Shown one piece after another: positions 31,534 through 42,339 of a stretch of DNA of 64,000 nt. The DNA is from Ceratopteris richardii (Eukaryota; Streptophyta; Polypodiopsida; Polypodiales; Pteridaceae): assembly GCA_020310875.1 (NCBI GenBank), contig CM035423.1:135059696-135123695 (forward strand), given 5' to 3'. The notes under the pieces were generated by a model. The model made no database searches. It was not told the origin of the DNA and saw only the letters and a list, made by a program, of their open reading frames with translations. Within the stretch, counting starts at the first letter, position 1. Every line of letters starts with the position of its first letter. The position numbers were made by a program, and so were the translations under genes.

Positions 31534-33823
31534 GTCACTCATGGAGATGGCGAGGTGTGTGGTCAAGATTCAGGCTTTACCACATAGTTTCTAGCTTGAG
31601 GTTGTTATGTGTGTAGCATATGTACTTAACATATGTCCCACTAAAGCATTGCAATCTATCACTCCATATGAGGCTTGGCATGGTCGTAAGCCATCTGTTG
31701 CTCACATTTGTATTTTTGGTTGTTTGGCATATGCATTAGTGCTTGAACAACAATGCAGGAAATTGGATGATAAAGTAGTGAAATGTATTTTTGTTTGGTA
31801 CAGTTCTGAAAGCAAAGGCTATCATCTGTATCATCCACAAACTAAACACATTTTGGTTAGTCATGATGTTGTGTTTTGTGGAAGATTCTATTCATCCATT
31901 ACTTTCATGTACTAAGGAGACATCAGTTAGCTCCAGAGACATGTATGACACTTTGTTGCCTCTTTTTACAGGTGGATAGTCTAGTGCTAGTCCTAATGAG
32001 GCAACATCTTAGCCTTGACAGGTTTTGTGCAATAATGCAGATCATTCCATTTCTGATGCAGATTTACATGATGCACTCATTGATGAGAGAGCTCATATTG
32101 AGGAGGCAAAGACTATGCCAAAATGGCTGGTGTAGACTTTACATGAAAGCAAATTAGATTCACCTCTATCATATCACACTCATTTAGGCTCTCATAGTGC
32201 TTTTTTTGCATCAAGTTGCTATGCTATGGATGCCTCTAGTCTCTGTGATGAGAATGAGCCTCTTTCGTTTGATGATGCACAAAATTATGAAAATTGGATG
32301 GCTACTATCCAATCAGAATATGATGTTATCATGAAAAATGGTACCTGGCCTTTACGTGACTTGCGTCCTGGCAAGAAGGCCATTGACACGAAGTGGGTAT
32401 ACAAGCTGAAGTGTAAGCCTAATGGAACAGTTGATAGGTATAAGGCTAGGCTTGTTGCAAAGGGATATGCTCAGGAACAAGGCATTGATTTTGATGAGAC
32501 CTTTGCTCCTACATGCCGAATGACTATCTTTCATAGCATCTGTGCACTTGCAGCTCATCATGGTTGGAATGTACATCAATTGGACATTAGAACTATATTT
32601 CTGAATAGTGACTTGCATGAAGAGGTGCATGTTTTTCAGCCCTGTGGCTTTGTGCAAAAAGGGATGAAAACAAAGTGTGCAAGCTTAAGAAGGCATTATA
32701 TGGTTTACAACAAGCACCACGTGCTTGGTATGAAAAGATACATGCCTATCTAATTGCACATGGTTTTGAGAAGAGTCCAGCTGAAAGCACCTTATATGTT
32801 AAGCATGCAAATGATGTGCTTCTAATCATTGTTGTCTATGTTGATGACATGCTACTCACAATACCTCATAAGAAGCATATTGCTGATTTTAAAGATGATT
32901 TGTATGCCTCATTTGAGATGTCATATTTTGGGCATTTGCATCATTATTTGGGCACTCAATTTATGCAAGTTGATGGCATAATAGATTTTTGTCAAACAAA
33001 ATATATTGACACATTATTGTAGTGTTTTGGCCTTGAAGACTTCAAACTTATTGCCACTCCTATGGAGATAGGTTTATGGTTGCGTCTTCATGATGCTGGA
33101 GATGCATTTGATGTTGTTCTCTATAATAGGGTACTGGATGCTTGATTTAGTTATGCATTACTCGGTCAGATATTCAGTTTGATGTCTCCCAAATGAGCAA
33201 GTTTATGCATTGCCCAAGTGTCAAACATTGGCAAGCGATTAAGTGCATCTTTGGCTACTTTAGTGGTATCTGGCTACTTGGATTGTTTTATCCCAAGGGG
33301 GATCACTATCACCAAATTTACATGCTTTTTGTGATTGTGATTGGGTTGGTTGCTATGACACTCATGCTATCTTGTTTGAGCAAGAAGCAGCCTCTTGTGG
33401 CCACTTTTAGTTGTGAGGCTGAGTATAGGGCAACTTTCACAGCAATTGTTGAGTGTGTGTGGCTCAAACGCCTTATGGTTGATTTGGGTGTTGGTCAATC
33501 TTCTACCACCACCATCTTCACTGACAATCAAAGTGCATTGGTAGTTGCGAGGAACCCTCTGTTCCATGCTCGCACTAAGCACATTGAGGTGCATTATCAT
33601 TATGTCAGGGAGAGGTTCTTTGCTGGAGAGATCAGCTTGGCATATGTGCCCACACAGGAGAACATTGCAAACGTTTTTAGGAAGGCTCTGCCTAGGGAGA
33701 AGTTTGAATCTTTCCACAAAGCTTTGGGCTTACTTCCTTTTGTGGATTGATTCCACATAGCTTGGCACTTCCTTATACATGAGTGCCAGCTCCTTGTTCA
33801 CTGAATCACTCCCAAGGGGGATT
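31534..33823 (+). pseudogene. copia G (3' half of B/G): integrase end, RT, RNase H
   Basis: The integrase C-terminal half is at 31534-31915, RT at 32226-33022 with YVDD at 32837-32848, and RNase H at 33193-33750, ending with the usual tail. A polypurine tract CCCAAGGGGGATT (33811-33823) precedes the LTR. Frames are broken by several stops and shifts. The first codons continue exactly where copia B stops at 1754. Confidence 0.9.
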
Positions 33824-34055
33824 TGTTGATATATTTAGGTAGTAATGTGTGTGAACACACTAGGGTCATCTGGGCACTTTTTTCCCTCTTTAAGAGGGTT
33901 TTACTCGGGCTTGTATATATGCCTATTGCCCTAACGGGTTACTTTTCTTTGTATATTCTAGTGGTAATACATTTATTATTGTGTGTTGCGCTCCAAGATT
34001 CTTCTTCTTCGTTGTGATGTTCATGTGCTTCCGTAGACCTCAAACTCCAATAACA
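33824..34055 (+). repeat. 3' LTR of copia B/G
   Basis: It starts TGTTGATATATTTAGG and ends CCAATAACA, 232 bp, and is the same family as 1866-2099. Integrase of the outer copia follows directly. Confidence 0.9.
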
Positions 34056-34373
34056 ACATCATACACACCTCAACAAAATGGAGTTGCTAAAAGAAAGAAT
34101 AGGTCTCTCATGGAGATGGCAAGGTGTATGGTCAAACATTAGGCTTTACCACATAGCTTCTAGTTTGAGGTTGTTATGTGTGCAGCATATGTACTCAACA
34201 CATGTTCCACCAAACCATTGCAATCTCTCACTCCATATGAGGCTTGGCATGGTTGCAATTCATATGTTGCTCATCTATGTGTCTTTGGTTGTCTGACATA
34301 TGCATGAGTGCATGAACAACAATGTAGGAAATTGGATGATAAAGTAGTGAAATGTATTTTTATTGGGTATAGT
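34056..34373 (+). pseudogene. Outer copia (J) integrase fragment
   Basis: This is integrase from the TPQQNG region onward, closely similar to 31534-31800 and 4350-4660. It is interrupted at 34373 by element I, whose target duplication ATAGT is 34369-34373. Confidence 0.85.
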
Positions 34374-34877
34374 TGTTATATTTTATGGAATAACAGAATG
34401 TTATATGGATTTTAATGTCTTGAGGGTTTCAATTATTTGTGTTTTGATTTAGCAGGTGAAGACTCATGAGGGTGTGAATGTGCATGGAATTATTTAGATA
34501 TTTTTGAAGATATTTATAAGAATATTTAGAATATAGTATTTTAGTTATTTTTTGTAGAAATAATAGATCGCTTTAGAAAGTGATGTTTTCATAAAAATAG
34601 TAGATCACATAGGAAGTGATGATTTTGTAAATAAAGCAGATTTTTGTAAATGCACGCTTTTTGAAGCACCATCCTCATGTATCTTCTATTCAAGACGTAA
34701 TGGGAAATAGCTATAAATACACATGCTCTGATAGACTCGTCCATCAGAGTATGTGGGGGGAGATTGTTCTTAATCTGGTATCTAGTTTCTTGTTTCTTTC
34801 GATTTTATTTATGATTTTGTGAGATTTCGTTTCTATACTATCCTTTGCATACGTGCATCTATGAGATCTGATCAACG
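34374..34877 (+). repeat. 5' LTR of element I
   Basis: The 504 bp start TGTTATATTTTATGG and end GATCAACG (CA to CG). A TATAAATAC box lies at about 34712-34720. It is clearly homologous to 39203-39694 with many substitutions, so the insertion is old. Confidence 0.92.
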
Positions 34878-34878
34878 A

Positions 34879-34891
34879 TGGTATCAGAGCC
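34879..34891 (+). other. Primer-binding site of element I (initiator tRNA-Met)
   Basis: TGGTATCAGAGCC directly follows the LTR and matches the standard plant site without mismatch. Confidence 0.92.
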
Positions 34892-35059
34892 AAGTTGCAT
34901 CTGCAGTGATGGTTTCTCGATGTCCACTTGCGATTTGTGGCATCCGTCCCATTCACGATTCGGCATCCATCTCGATCGTCGAGTCCAAGTTTTTGTTTGC
35001 CATGTTTGTTTGTTTTTGGTTTGATGGTGTGTTTTTTGAATTTTTTTAATTAGTTATTG

Positions 35060-35310
35060 TGCACTGTGCATTGTGATCCTATCACACTGTGCATTATGCT
35101 CATTGTGATACTATGACATTGTACTCACTGTGCTCATTGTGACACTATACTCACTATGATACCGTACTCACTGTGCTCATTGTGACACTTTACTCACTAT
35201 GATACCGTACTCACTGTGCTCACTATGCTCAATGTAATCACGGTGCTCATTGTACTCACTGTGCTCACTGTGCTCATTGTGCTCCATGTGCTCCCTGCAC
35301 ACTATTCACT
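35060..35310 (+). repeat. Minisatellite in leader of element I
   Basis: Degenerate tandem copies of a unit like ACTCACTGTGCTCATTGTGA follow one another in register for about 250 bp between PBS and gag. The unit contains roughly 10-bp half-repeats (CTCACTGTG, CTCATTGTG). No coding role is evident. Confidence 0.8.
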
Positions 35311-35329
35311 ATTCCAATTTGGTTTGGTT

Positions 35330-36180
35330 ACCATTATCACTACTCAAGAACAAGGCACACAATCCAAGATTGGTGCCAAGAATTTCCAATTTTTTGATTC
35401 GATAAGCGAAAGGATGGCCAATTTTTTCTTTCATGGCTATCCCAATTTGATGATTTTTATTTTGATGAATCATATTCGAAAATTGAAAAAGTGAAATTTG
35501 TTACTAATTATTTGGTGGGTAAGGCCCAATTATGGTGGAATGTTTTGCAGCATAGCATCGACTGCCCAACACATGGATCATATTTCAAGAAAAGATCAAG
35601 GAATCCTTCCTTCCTCCTCAGTTCCACTTACATGCTTGTCAATCATGGACAAATTTTGAATGGAAAGATAGAGATAATATGTCTATCTACACTAAACATT
35701 TTTTGGCAACAATTACTACGTATTCATTTGCTTGAAACGATCCCTGAAGATACCTTGCAAAAAAATTATGAAGATGGTTTGGAGATGTGAATCCAAGCCA
35801 TGCCCAACGCACTATGTCCCATGACCTTCTATGAAGCTATTTCTTTTGCACATGATGCTGAGAGGGAGCTTCAATCCATCACCAAGTATATTTGCTTACA
35901 CCAAATGCATCAATGATAACAACCAATCAAGCCCACTTTTCCCTTCAAGCATCCTTTCATTACTTTTTCTTCCCCTACTTTTCAATGGTCACCTACTTTT
36001 TAGCACCCTCCTCAATCCAATTTTTCACCAGTATCCAGGACAACTCACTTACAACCTACCAAGCCTCCAACCCTTCAAACTACGACAATGGATGCTCAAC
36101 AAAAGAGGCCCCGTATCACTTATTGGCATTGTGGTAAGTTTGGTCATACTAAAGCTAAATGTAGGTTCCAAATTAATGAT
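35330..36180 (+). pseudogene. gag: Element I gag
   Basis: Two open pieces (to 35494 and 35491-35790) show the gypsy gag signature KAQLWWN. A CX2CX4HX4C-like knuckle with one Cys replaced by His (WHCGKFGHTKAKC) is near 36118-36160. Frames are broken. Confidence 0.75.
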
Positions 36181-38570
36181 ATGAAGCCTATTGAAGCTCC
36201 AGTACACAACATGGAGGTGGTTCTTAAAGACATTCAACTCGATTGGACCGAAAAAGCATTGGAAAAAGATCTAAGTAACTTGGGTAACACAATTTCTATT
36301 CATTGTCTAATTTGCATGGAAGGTACTATTCATGATAAAGTTGTCAATATTTTACATGATGATGGTAGTTCACATGATTTTATTTCTCATACAATAGTGC
36401 AAGATCTCCAATTAAACCCACTTCCTTCTATGTATAAAGTTAAGGTTGCATTTCAAGGAAATAGATATAATGTTATAGATGAAGTGCATAACATTCAGAT
36501 TTGATAGGTTCAGATTGTTTTATGGCTGATTTTCCTTCTAAACTACCACCTTCTAGGGGATTTCTTGACCATAGAATAAACTTGATTCCTGGCAGGCTCC
36601 TCTCCATAAAGCACCTTATATGCATCGACCTTTACATAAAAAAGAAATAGCTAATCAAGTTAAGCATCTACTCCTCAAAGGCCTTATAAGACCTAGTTCT
36701 TCTACCTTTGGAGCACCTTTTCTCTTAGTGGAGAAGAAGAACAAGACTTATAGGATGTGCATTGACTATAGAGTGCTCAATAAAATCACAATTACAAATA
36801 GATATCCTATTCCTAGGATAGATGATTTGCTAGATAAACTTCATGGAGCACATGTCTTTAGCAAAATTGATCTTAAATCTGGATATCATCAGATACAAAT
36901 GACACAAAATGACATTTATAAAACTGCTTTTAGAACTCAAATTGGTCACTTTGAATTCATGGTAATGCCTTTTGGACTCACCAATACGATGAATAACATT
37001 TTTCTTGATTACCAAGCTTTTTTTCTTATTTTCTTTGATGATATACTTGTCTATAGAGAGAATGGTAGTGACCATGAAAATCATTTAGCGACAGTCTTTA
37101 ATTTGTTATGCAAAAATAAACTTTATGCCAATCCTGAAAATAGTTATTTCTTCCAAAAAGAATTAGAGTATTTAGGACATATTGTTTCTAGTCAAGGCAT
37201 GAAAATTTGCATGGGGACTAGCACAATAACAATCTTTTGAAAAAATCAAACCTGCACTTTCTCATGCACCTATTTTGCAATTATCAAATTTTGCACAACC
37301 TTTCCATGTAGTTAGAGATGCTAGTGGTTTAGGTACATGTGCTGTATCAATGAAAAATGATCATCCCATTGCATTTGAAAGTAGGAAACTTACACCTTCT
37401 TAAAACAATTATAGTACTGCATATGATAAGGAACTTCTAGTTGTTGTGCATGCTTTAAAAATTTGGAAACATTACCTTATGGGTCATACAAAACTTTCAG
37501 CCTATGATTCAATATCAACCTAGCAAAGCTAATGTTGTAGTTGATGCCCTTAGTTGCTCCCCATCCCCACAAAGAAATATTGTTGCACTCAATAATATTT
37601 TTTATATTCATATTCATTCATTTCATGACATGATTCCTACTTATGCATCTGATTTGTATTTTTCACAAACATGGAATGCTTTCAATAATCCTACAACATT
37701 TAGTGAAGATCAATATACTTTCCATAATGGATTCTTGTATTTCCAAGAAAATTTATGCATCACACAAGGTTTTAAAGAATTTGTTATGAAAGAAATGTAT
37801 GAACCACTGTATATGGGTCATAGGTGCATACAAAGTACTATTTCTACATGTAAAGAACTTTTATTTTGGCCAAATATGGAAAAGGATATTGCACAATATG
37901 TTTCCCATTGCATTATGTGTCAACTTGTGAAACAACATCATGGTAAATCATTTGGATCATTAATGCCACTTCCCATACCTAATGGACCATGGGAAAAAAA
38001 TTCTATGGATTTTATTACTGGTCTTCATACAACTTCATCTCATAATGATATGATTTGGACAATTGTTGAAATGTTTAGTAAACAGGCATATTTCATTCCT
38101 TGTAAAAAGATTCTTTCTACACCTCAAGGTGCTAAGTTATGTATTAAATGTATTTTTCCACATCATGGTTTTCCAAAAGTTATTCTTTCATATCGAGATG
38201 TTCACTTTTGTAATCACTTTTGGGTTGCATTATTTCAAAATTTAGGTTCCAAAATAGACTTTAGCTCTCAATTTCATCCTGAAAGTAATGGGCAAAGTGA
38301 AGCTACAAATAGTACTATTTTAGATTTATTCCATTATTATTCTTTAGATAATCCAAGTGATTGGGATGAGAAACTTCCTTTACTACAATTTGCATATAAT
38401 AGACACGATACATACCCCTACTGGACATGCACCATATGTAATTGTGCATGGTAAAAAGCTTCCCTCTCTCATGTCTATCACTCAAACTGATATGCCTATG
38501 GCTAATTCTTTTGCACAAGATCATATTTCTACATTTCATGAGGTTCATGAGCACGTTAAAAAGAGTTAAG
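36181..38570 (+). pseudogene. pol: Element I pol (protease, RT, RNase H, integrase)
   Basis: The protease has DDGSSHDF where DSGS is usual (about 36358). RT at 36620-37240 is well kept to IFFDDILVY. RNase H (about 37290-37500) lacks its middle: the TDH region is deleted near 37497. Integrase is open at 37504-38454, with an H2C2 zinc domain near 37820-37930 and core motifs. At the second catalytic Asp the sequence reads SYRD instead of SDRD, so the enzyme would be dead. A frameshift follows near 38440. Confidence 0.88.
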
Positions 38571-38578
38571 AATGTTAC

Positions 38579-39046
38579 ATGTGTAATGTTAATAAGAAAC
38601 AAGTAGCTAAACAATCTAATGAAAAAGAATTTGTATGGTTACGAATAATTAAAAGATGTTTGAAAGATATTTCACAACATCCTAAGGTTAAACTTGCACC
38701 ATGTTATTATGGACCTTTTTGTATTATTCAAAAAATTAATGAGAATTCTTTTAGATTAGACATAACTTCTCATTGGAATACACATAATTCTTTTCATATA
38801 AGTTTATTGAAACAATTTAAAGGAAGATTACCACTCACTCCTATTTTAGATGATCCTCCTTTACTTGAAGAGGATGCTGAAATTTTAGTTCCAGAGAAAA
38901 TACTTGATTATAATGTTACTACTACACACACAGATAACCAAAATCATAGACACTTAGTTAAATATAAAAATCACTCACTTGAAGAATCTCAATGGATTCA
39001 TAAAACATCAATAACTCCACATTATGATCATTTGATTTTTGCATAG
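38579..39046 (+). pseudogene. Element I integrase C-terminus with chromodomain
   Basis: It is open for 155 codons. The first half is the integrase C-terminal beta-barrel (YYGPFCIIQKI, HNSFHISLLK). Residues about 100-150 (PEKILDY, HLVKYKN, EESQWI) fit a chromodomain, which in chromoviruses guides integration to modified chromatin. The ORF ends in TAG just before the non-coding 3' region. Confidence 0.82.
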
Positions 39047-39202
39047 CATTCATCGTCACATTAAATTCTAGATTTCCAATTCCATGCATGTGTTGTTACA
39101 TGGAACATGCTTATGATTGTTTAGTGATGGGACATGTAACTGGACATCCATGTCTATTTTATTATTATCAACTGAGGTCAGTTGTTTGTCAACTAAAAGA
39201 CA

Positions 39203-39694
39203 TGTTATACTTTATGGAATAATGGAATGTTATATGGATTTTAATGTCTTGAGGGTTTTAATGTGATTAGTGTTTTGATTTAGCAAGTGACGAATCATGA
39301 GGGTGTGAACGTGTGTGGACTTATTCATATTTTTTTGAAGATATTTAAAAGAATATTTAAAAGATACTTTTTAGTTATGTTTTGTAAAAATATTAAATCA
39401 CTTTAGAAAGCGATGTTTTTGTAAAAATAGTAGATCATTAGAAAGCGATGATTTTGTAAATAAAGTAGATTTTTATAAATGCATGCTTTTTGAAGCACTG
39501 CCCTTATGTATCTTCTATTCCGGATGTAATGAGAAATACCTATAACTTTGCATACTCATCCATCACAGTATGTGGGGGGAGATTGTACCCAATCTGGTGT
39601 AGTCTCTTGCCTCTTTCTATTATGTTTATGCCTTTGTGAGATTTCGTTTCTATACTATCCTCGGTGTACATGCATCTATGAGATCTAGTCAACA
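39203..39694 (+). repeat. 3' LTR of element I
   Basis: The 492 bp run from TGTTATACTTTATGG to GTCAACA, followed by the target duplication ATAGT. About 155 bp of non-coding sequence (39047-39202) separates it from the last ORF, and no clean polypurine tract is left. Confidence 0.92.
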
Positions 39695-41112
39695 ATAGTT
39701 TGAAAAGTAAAGGGTATTGTCTGTATCATCCACAAACTAAATGCATTTTGGTTAGTCGTGATGTTGTTTTTGTGGAAGATGCAATTCAACCATTACCATC
39801 ATGTACTAAGGAGACATCAGTTAGCTCCAAAGATGTGTATGACACTTTGTTGCCTCTTTTTATAGGTCCGAATGAGGCATCTAGTGCAAGTCCAAATGAG
39901 AGAATTTCTCAGTCTTTATAGTTTCCACATGATGATGTGGATTTACATAATGCACTTGTTGATGAGAGAGCTAATATAGAGGAGGCAAAAACTATGCCTA
40001 AATGGCTAGTGTAGACTTTGTGCGATAGCAAATTAGATGCACCTCTATCATATCATACTCGTTTGGGATCTCATAGTGTTTCTTTTGTTTAAATTGCTAT
40101 GCAATGGCTACCTCTAGTCTCTATGATGAGAATGATCTTATTTCTTTTGCTGAAGCATAAAATGCAAAAAATTTGCCTCCATGCAAAAAGGCCATCGTCA
40201 CTAAATAAGTATACAAGTTGAATCATAAACATGATAGAACAATTGAAAGGTATAAAGCTAGGCTTGTCAAAAAATTTTATGCTTAAGAGAGAGACATTGA
40301 TTTTGATGAGACCTTTGCACCCACTTGTTGAATGACCACCCTTCATAGCATCTGTGCACTTGTAGTTCATCATGGTTGAAATGTACATCAGTTGGACATT
40401 AAAATGACGTTTGCGAATGGTAACTTACATGAAGAAGTGTATGTATTTCAGCCCCGTGGTTTTTTCTAGAAAGGGCATGAAAAGTGCAGGTTGAAAAAGG
40501 CATTATATGGGTCAAAGCATGCACCATGTGCTTGGTGTGAAAAGCTACATGCCTAATTAATTGCACATGGTTTGGAAAACAATCCAACTGAGAGCACCTT
40601 ATATGTTAAGTGTGTAGATGATGTACAGAATTCTAATCATCATTGTGTAGGTTGATGACATGTTACTTATTGGTCCAAATGAGAAGCATATTGTTGATTT
40701 TAAGGCTGACTTGCATGCCTCTTTTGAGATGTCAGATTTGCAGCATTTACATCATTATTTGGGCATTCGGTTTATGCAAGTTGATGGGGGAATAGCTTTG
40801 TGTAAAAAAATTATATTGACATGTTATTGTAGCCTTTTTGCCTTGAAAATTGCAAAATTATTGTCACTCTTATGGAAAAAGGTTTATGGTTGAGTCTTCA
40901 TGGTGCTAGAGATGCATTTGATGTTGTTCTCTATCAATAGGCTATTGGATGATTGATTTATTTATGCATAACTCGGCCTGATATTCAATTTTTTATCTCT
41001 CAGATGAGAAGGTTTATGCATTGCTTAGGTGTCAAGCATTGGCAAGGAGTTAACCCATCTTTTGCTACTTGAGTGGTACCTGGCTACTTGGATTGTTTTA
41101 TCCCAAGGGGGG
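39695..41112 (+). pseudogene. Outer copia (J): integrase end, RT, start of RNase H
   Basis: It continues from 34373. RT is strongly decayed: the YVDD Tyr codon has become TAG (about 40647) while VDDM remains. RNase H begins near 40990 and stops at 41112, where element F is inserted in a G run. Stops are frequent. Confidence 0.85.
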
Positions 41113-42008
41113 TATTGCAGAGAAAAGGAACACAGAAAAGGAGCCCCAAAATTTTTCAAATTATGGGCATAAATTTTCTTCTTCAAGTTTTTATGAAATA
41201 CCTCATGAAGCTGTGTAAATGCACTGGAGGAGTCCTCTAGATGCATGAATCCCAAATATTGTAACATAATCCTTGTAACATAATCCTTGTAACATAGTAG
41301 GAGATTAGAGTTTTTCAATAAAAGTGTTGGTCTCTCGTGTGAAAGGACCAATTTTAGGGCACATGTATATAATTCACTTGGTGACTCTTGTAAAGAACTT
41401 TTTGAAATTGTGAGAATTCAAGTTGATTTTTGAATTTGCCTCTTTCTTGCCAATTATGTTCTTCTCCAAGAGCTTGTGGGTAAGATTCATGCTTAAAATG
41501 TGTGTGGGGGATTGTTGTCTACCCCTTCCCTTCATGTTTGAATTGTTGTAGTGTGTGTGAGACCTGAGGAGTTGTTGAGAAGGTGTTGGTGTTTCCCACC
41601 ATTCACTATTTTGCTCATAACTTGAAGCACATTTGTTAGATTTGACTAAAATATTCCCATTAGATGCATCTCATCGAGAGCTTCGAAATGAACCTGGTAT
41701 TCACCATATTCAGTCGTTCGGAGCTGAGAGAAAAGTTTGAATTTGTGCTTACTACTGTAACAAGTATTGTGACGTGCATTTTCAGAGAACTAATCAGTTG
41801 GAGAGGTAGGTGAGACAAGTCATAAGCATTGTAGCATAGGCACTTCACTTACCATCACATGTGCACATGTCTTCATACACTTGATACATCTAATCTCTCA
41901 GATTGATAATTAAACGTGTATTAATCCACCACTATACGCACGTGTGGGGCGATTGAGGTACAATCTCAGTTGACACAAATCCCTAAGGCTTTACAACTTA
42001 GGTACACA
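41113..42008 (+). repeat. 5' LTR of element F
   Basis: The 896 bp start TATTGCAGAG (TG to TA) and end GGTACACA. It is colinear with the D LTR over its full length. A TATA-like stretch is near 41364-41372. Confidence 0.88.
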
Positions 42009-42339
42009 CATTTTTGATGTTGTTGTCGAGGATTAGCCCAATCAACGTGTTTTCATGATGATTATAGCTACGGAGTGAATGAATCGTATGTGTAGAGGTA
42101 ATTTCAATTGGTGCCAAGTCACAAAATATTCCAGCACTTGTTACCTCACACTTTAGGAGTGTGTGTAATGAGTTACTAGGGTTAGGAGTGAGGGAGTGAG
42201 AAAGATTTAGGGTTTAGGGAAGAGAGAGAGGTAGGATTAGGATAGGTAGGTCACCATAAGAAAATCCCAAAAAAAAATCTTTTCAGCTCAGACCAAGGAC
42301 ACTTCAAAGGCCTCAAGTATAGGACTTAGTCATCGAGAA
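42009..42339 (+). other. PBS and shortened leader of element F
   Basis: A decayed tRNA-Asp type PBS is at about 42015-42034. The leader matches the PBS-proximal D leader, then stops near 42300 and jumps to the C-terminal part of gag. The D-type GATACGATAC array and gag N-terminus are therefore deleted. Confidence 0.75.

Larger units (their letters stand above)
1754..34055. mobile_element. Second-level copia (B/G), split by A, C, D and an inversion
   Basis: The minus-strand part consists of 1754-1865 plus 6497-8925 (integrase, protease, gag, leader, truncated LTR). The plus-strand part is 31534-34055 (end of integrase, RT, RNase H, 3' LTR). The minus part ends at exactly the integrase position where the plus part begins, with GTCAC shared as target duplication of element D. 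Together they make one complete copia. Its 3' LTR runs straight into the outer copia integrase at 34056, so B/G is inserted in Z/J. Confidence 0.75.
34374..39694 (+). mobile_element. Ty3/gypsy chromovirus I, TSD ATAGT
   Basis: LTRs are at 34374-34877 and 39203-39694, and ATAGT is at 34369-34373 and 39695-39699. The inside order is PBS, leader with minisatellite, gag, protease, RT, RNase H, integrase, chromodomain. The gypsy order plus a chromodomain marks a chromovirus. The frame is broken and partly deleted. It is inserted in outer copia J. Confidence 0.93.

Noticed and set aside
37504-38454. A possible domesticated integrase gene.
   Set aside because: It lies in order within element I between its LTRs, has a lost catalytic Asp and shifts frame at its end; it is a decayed pol.
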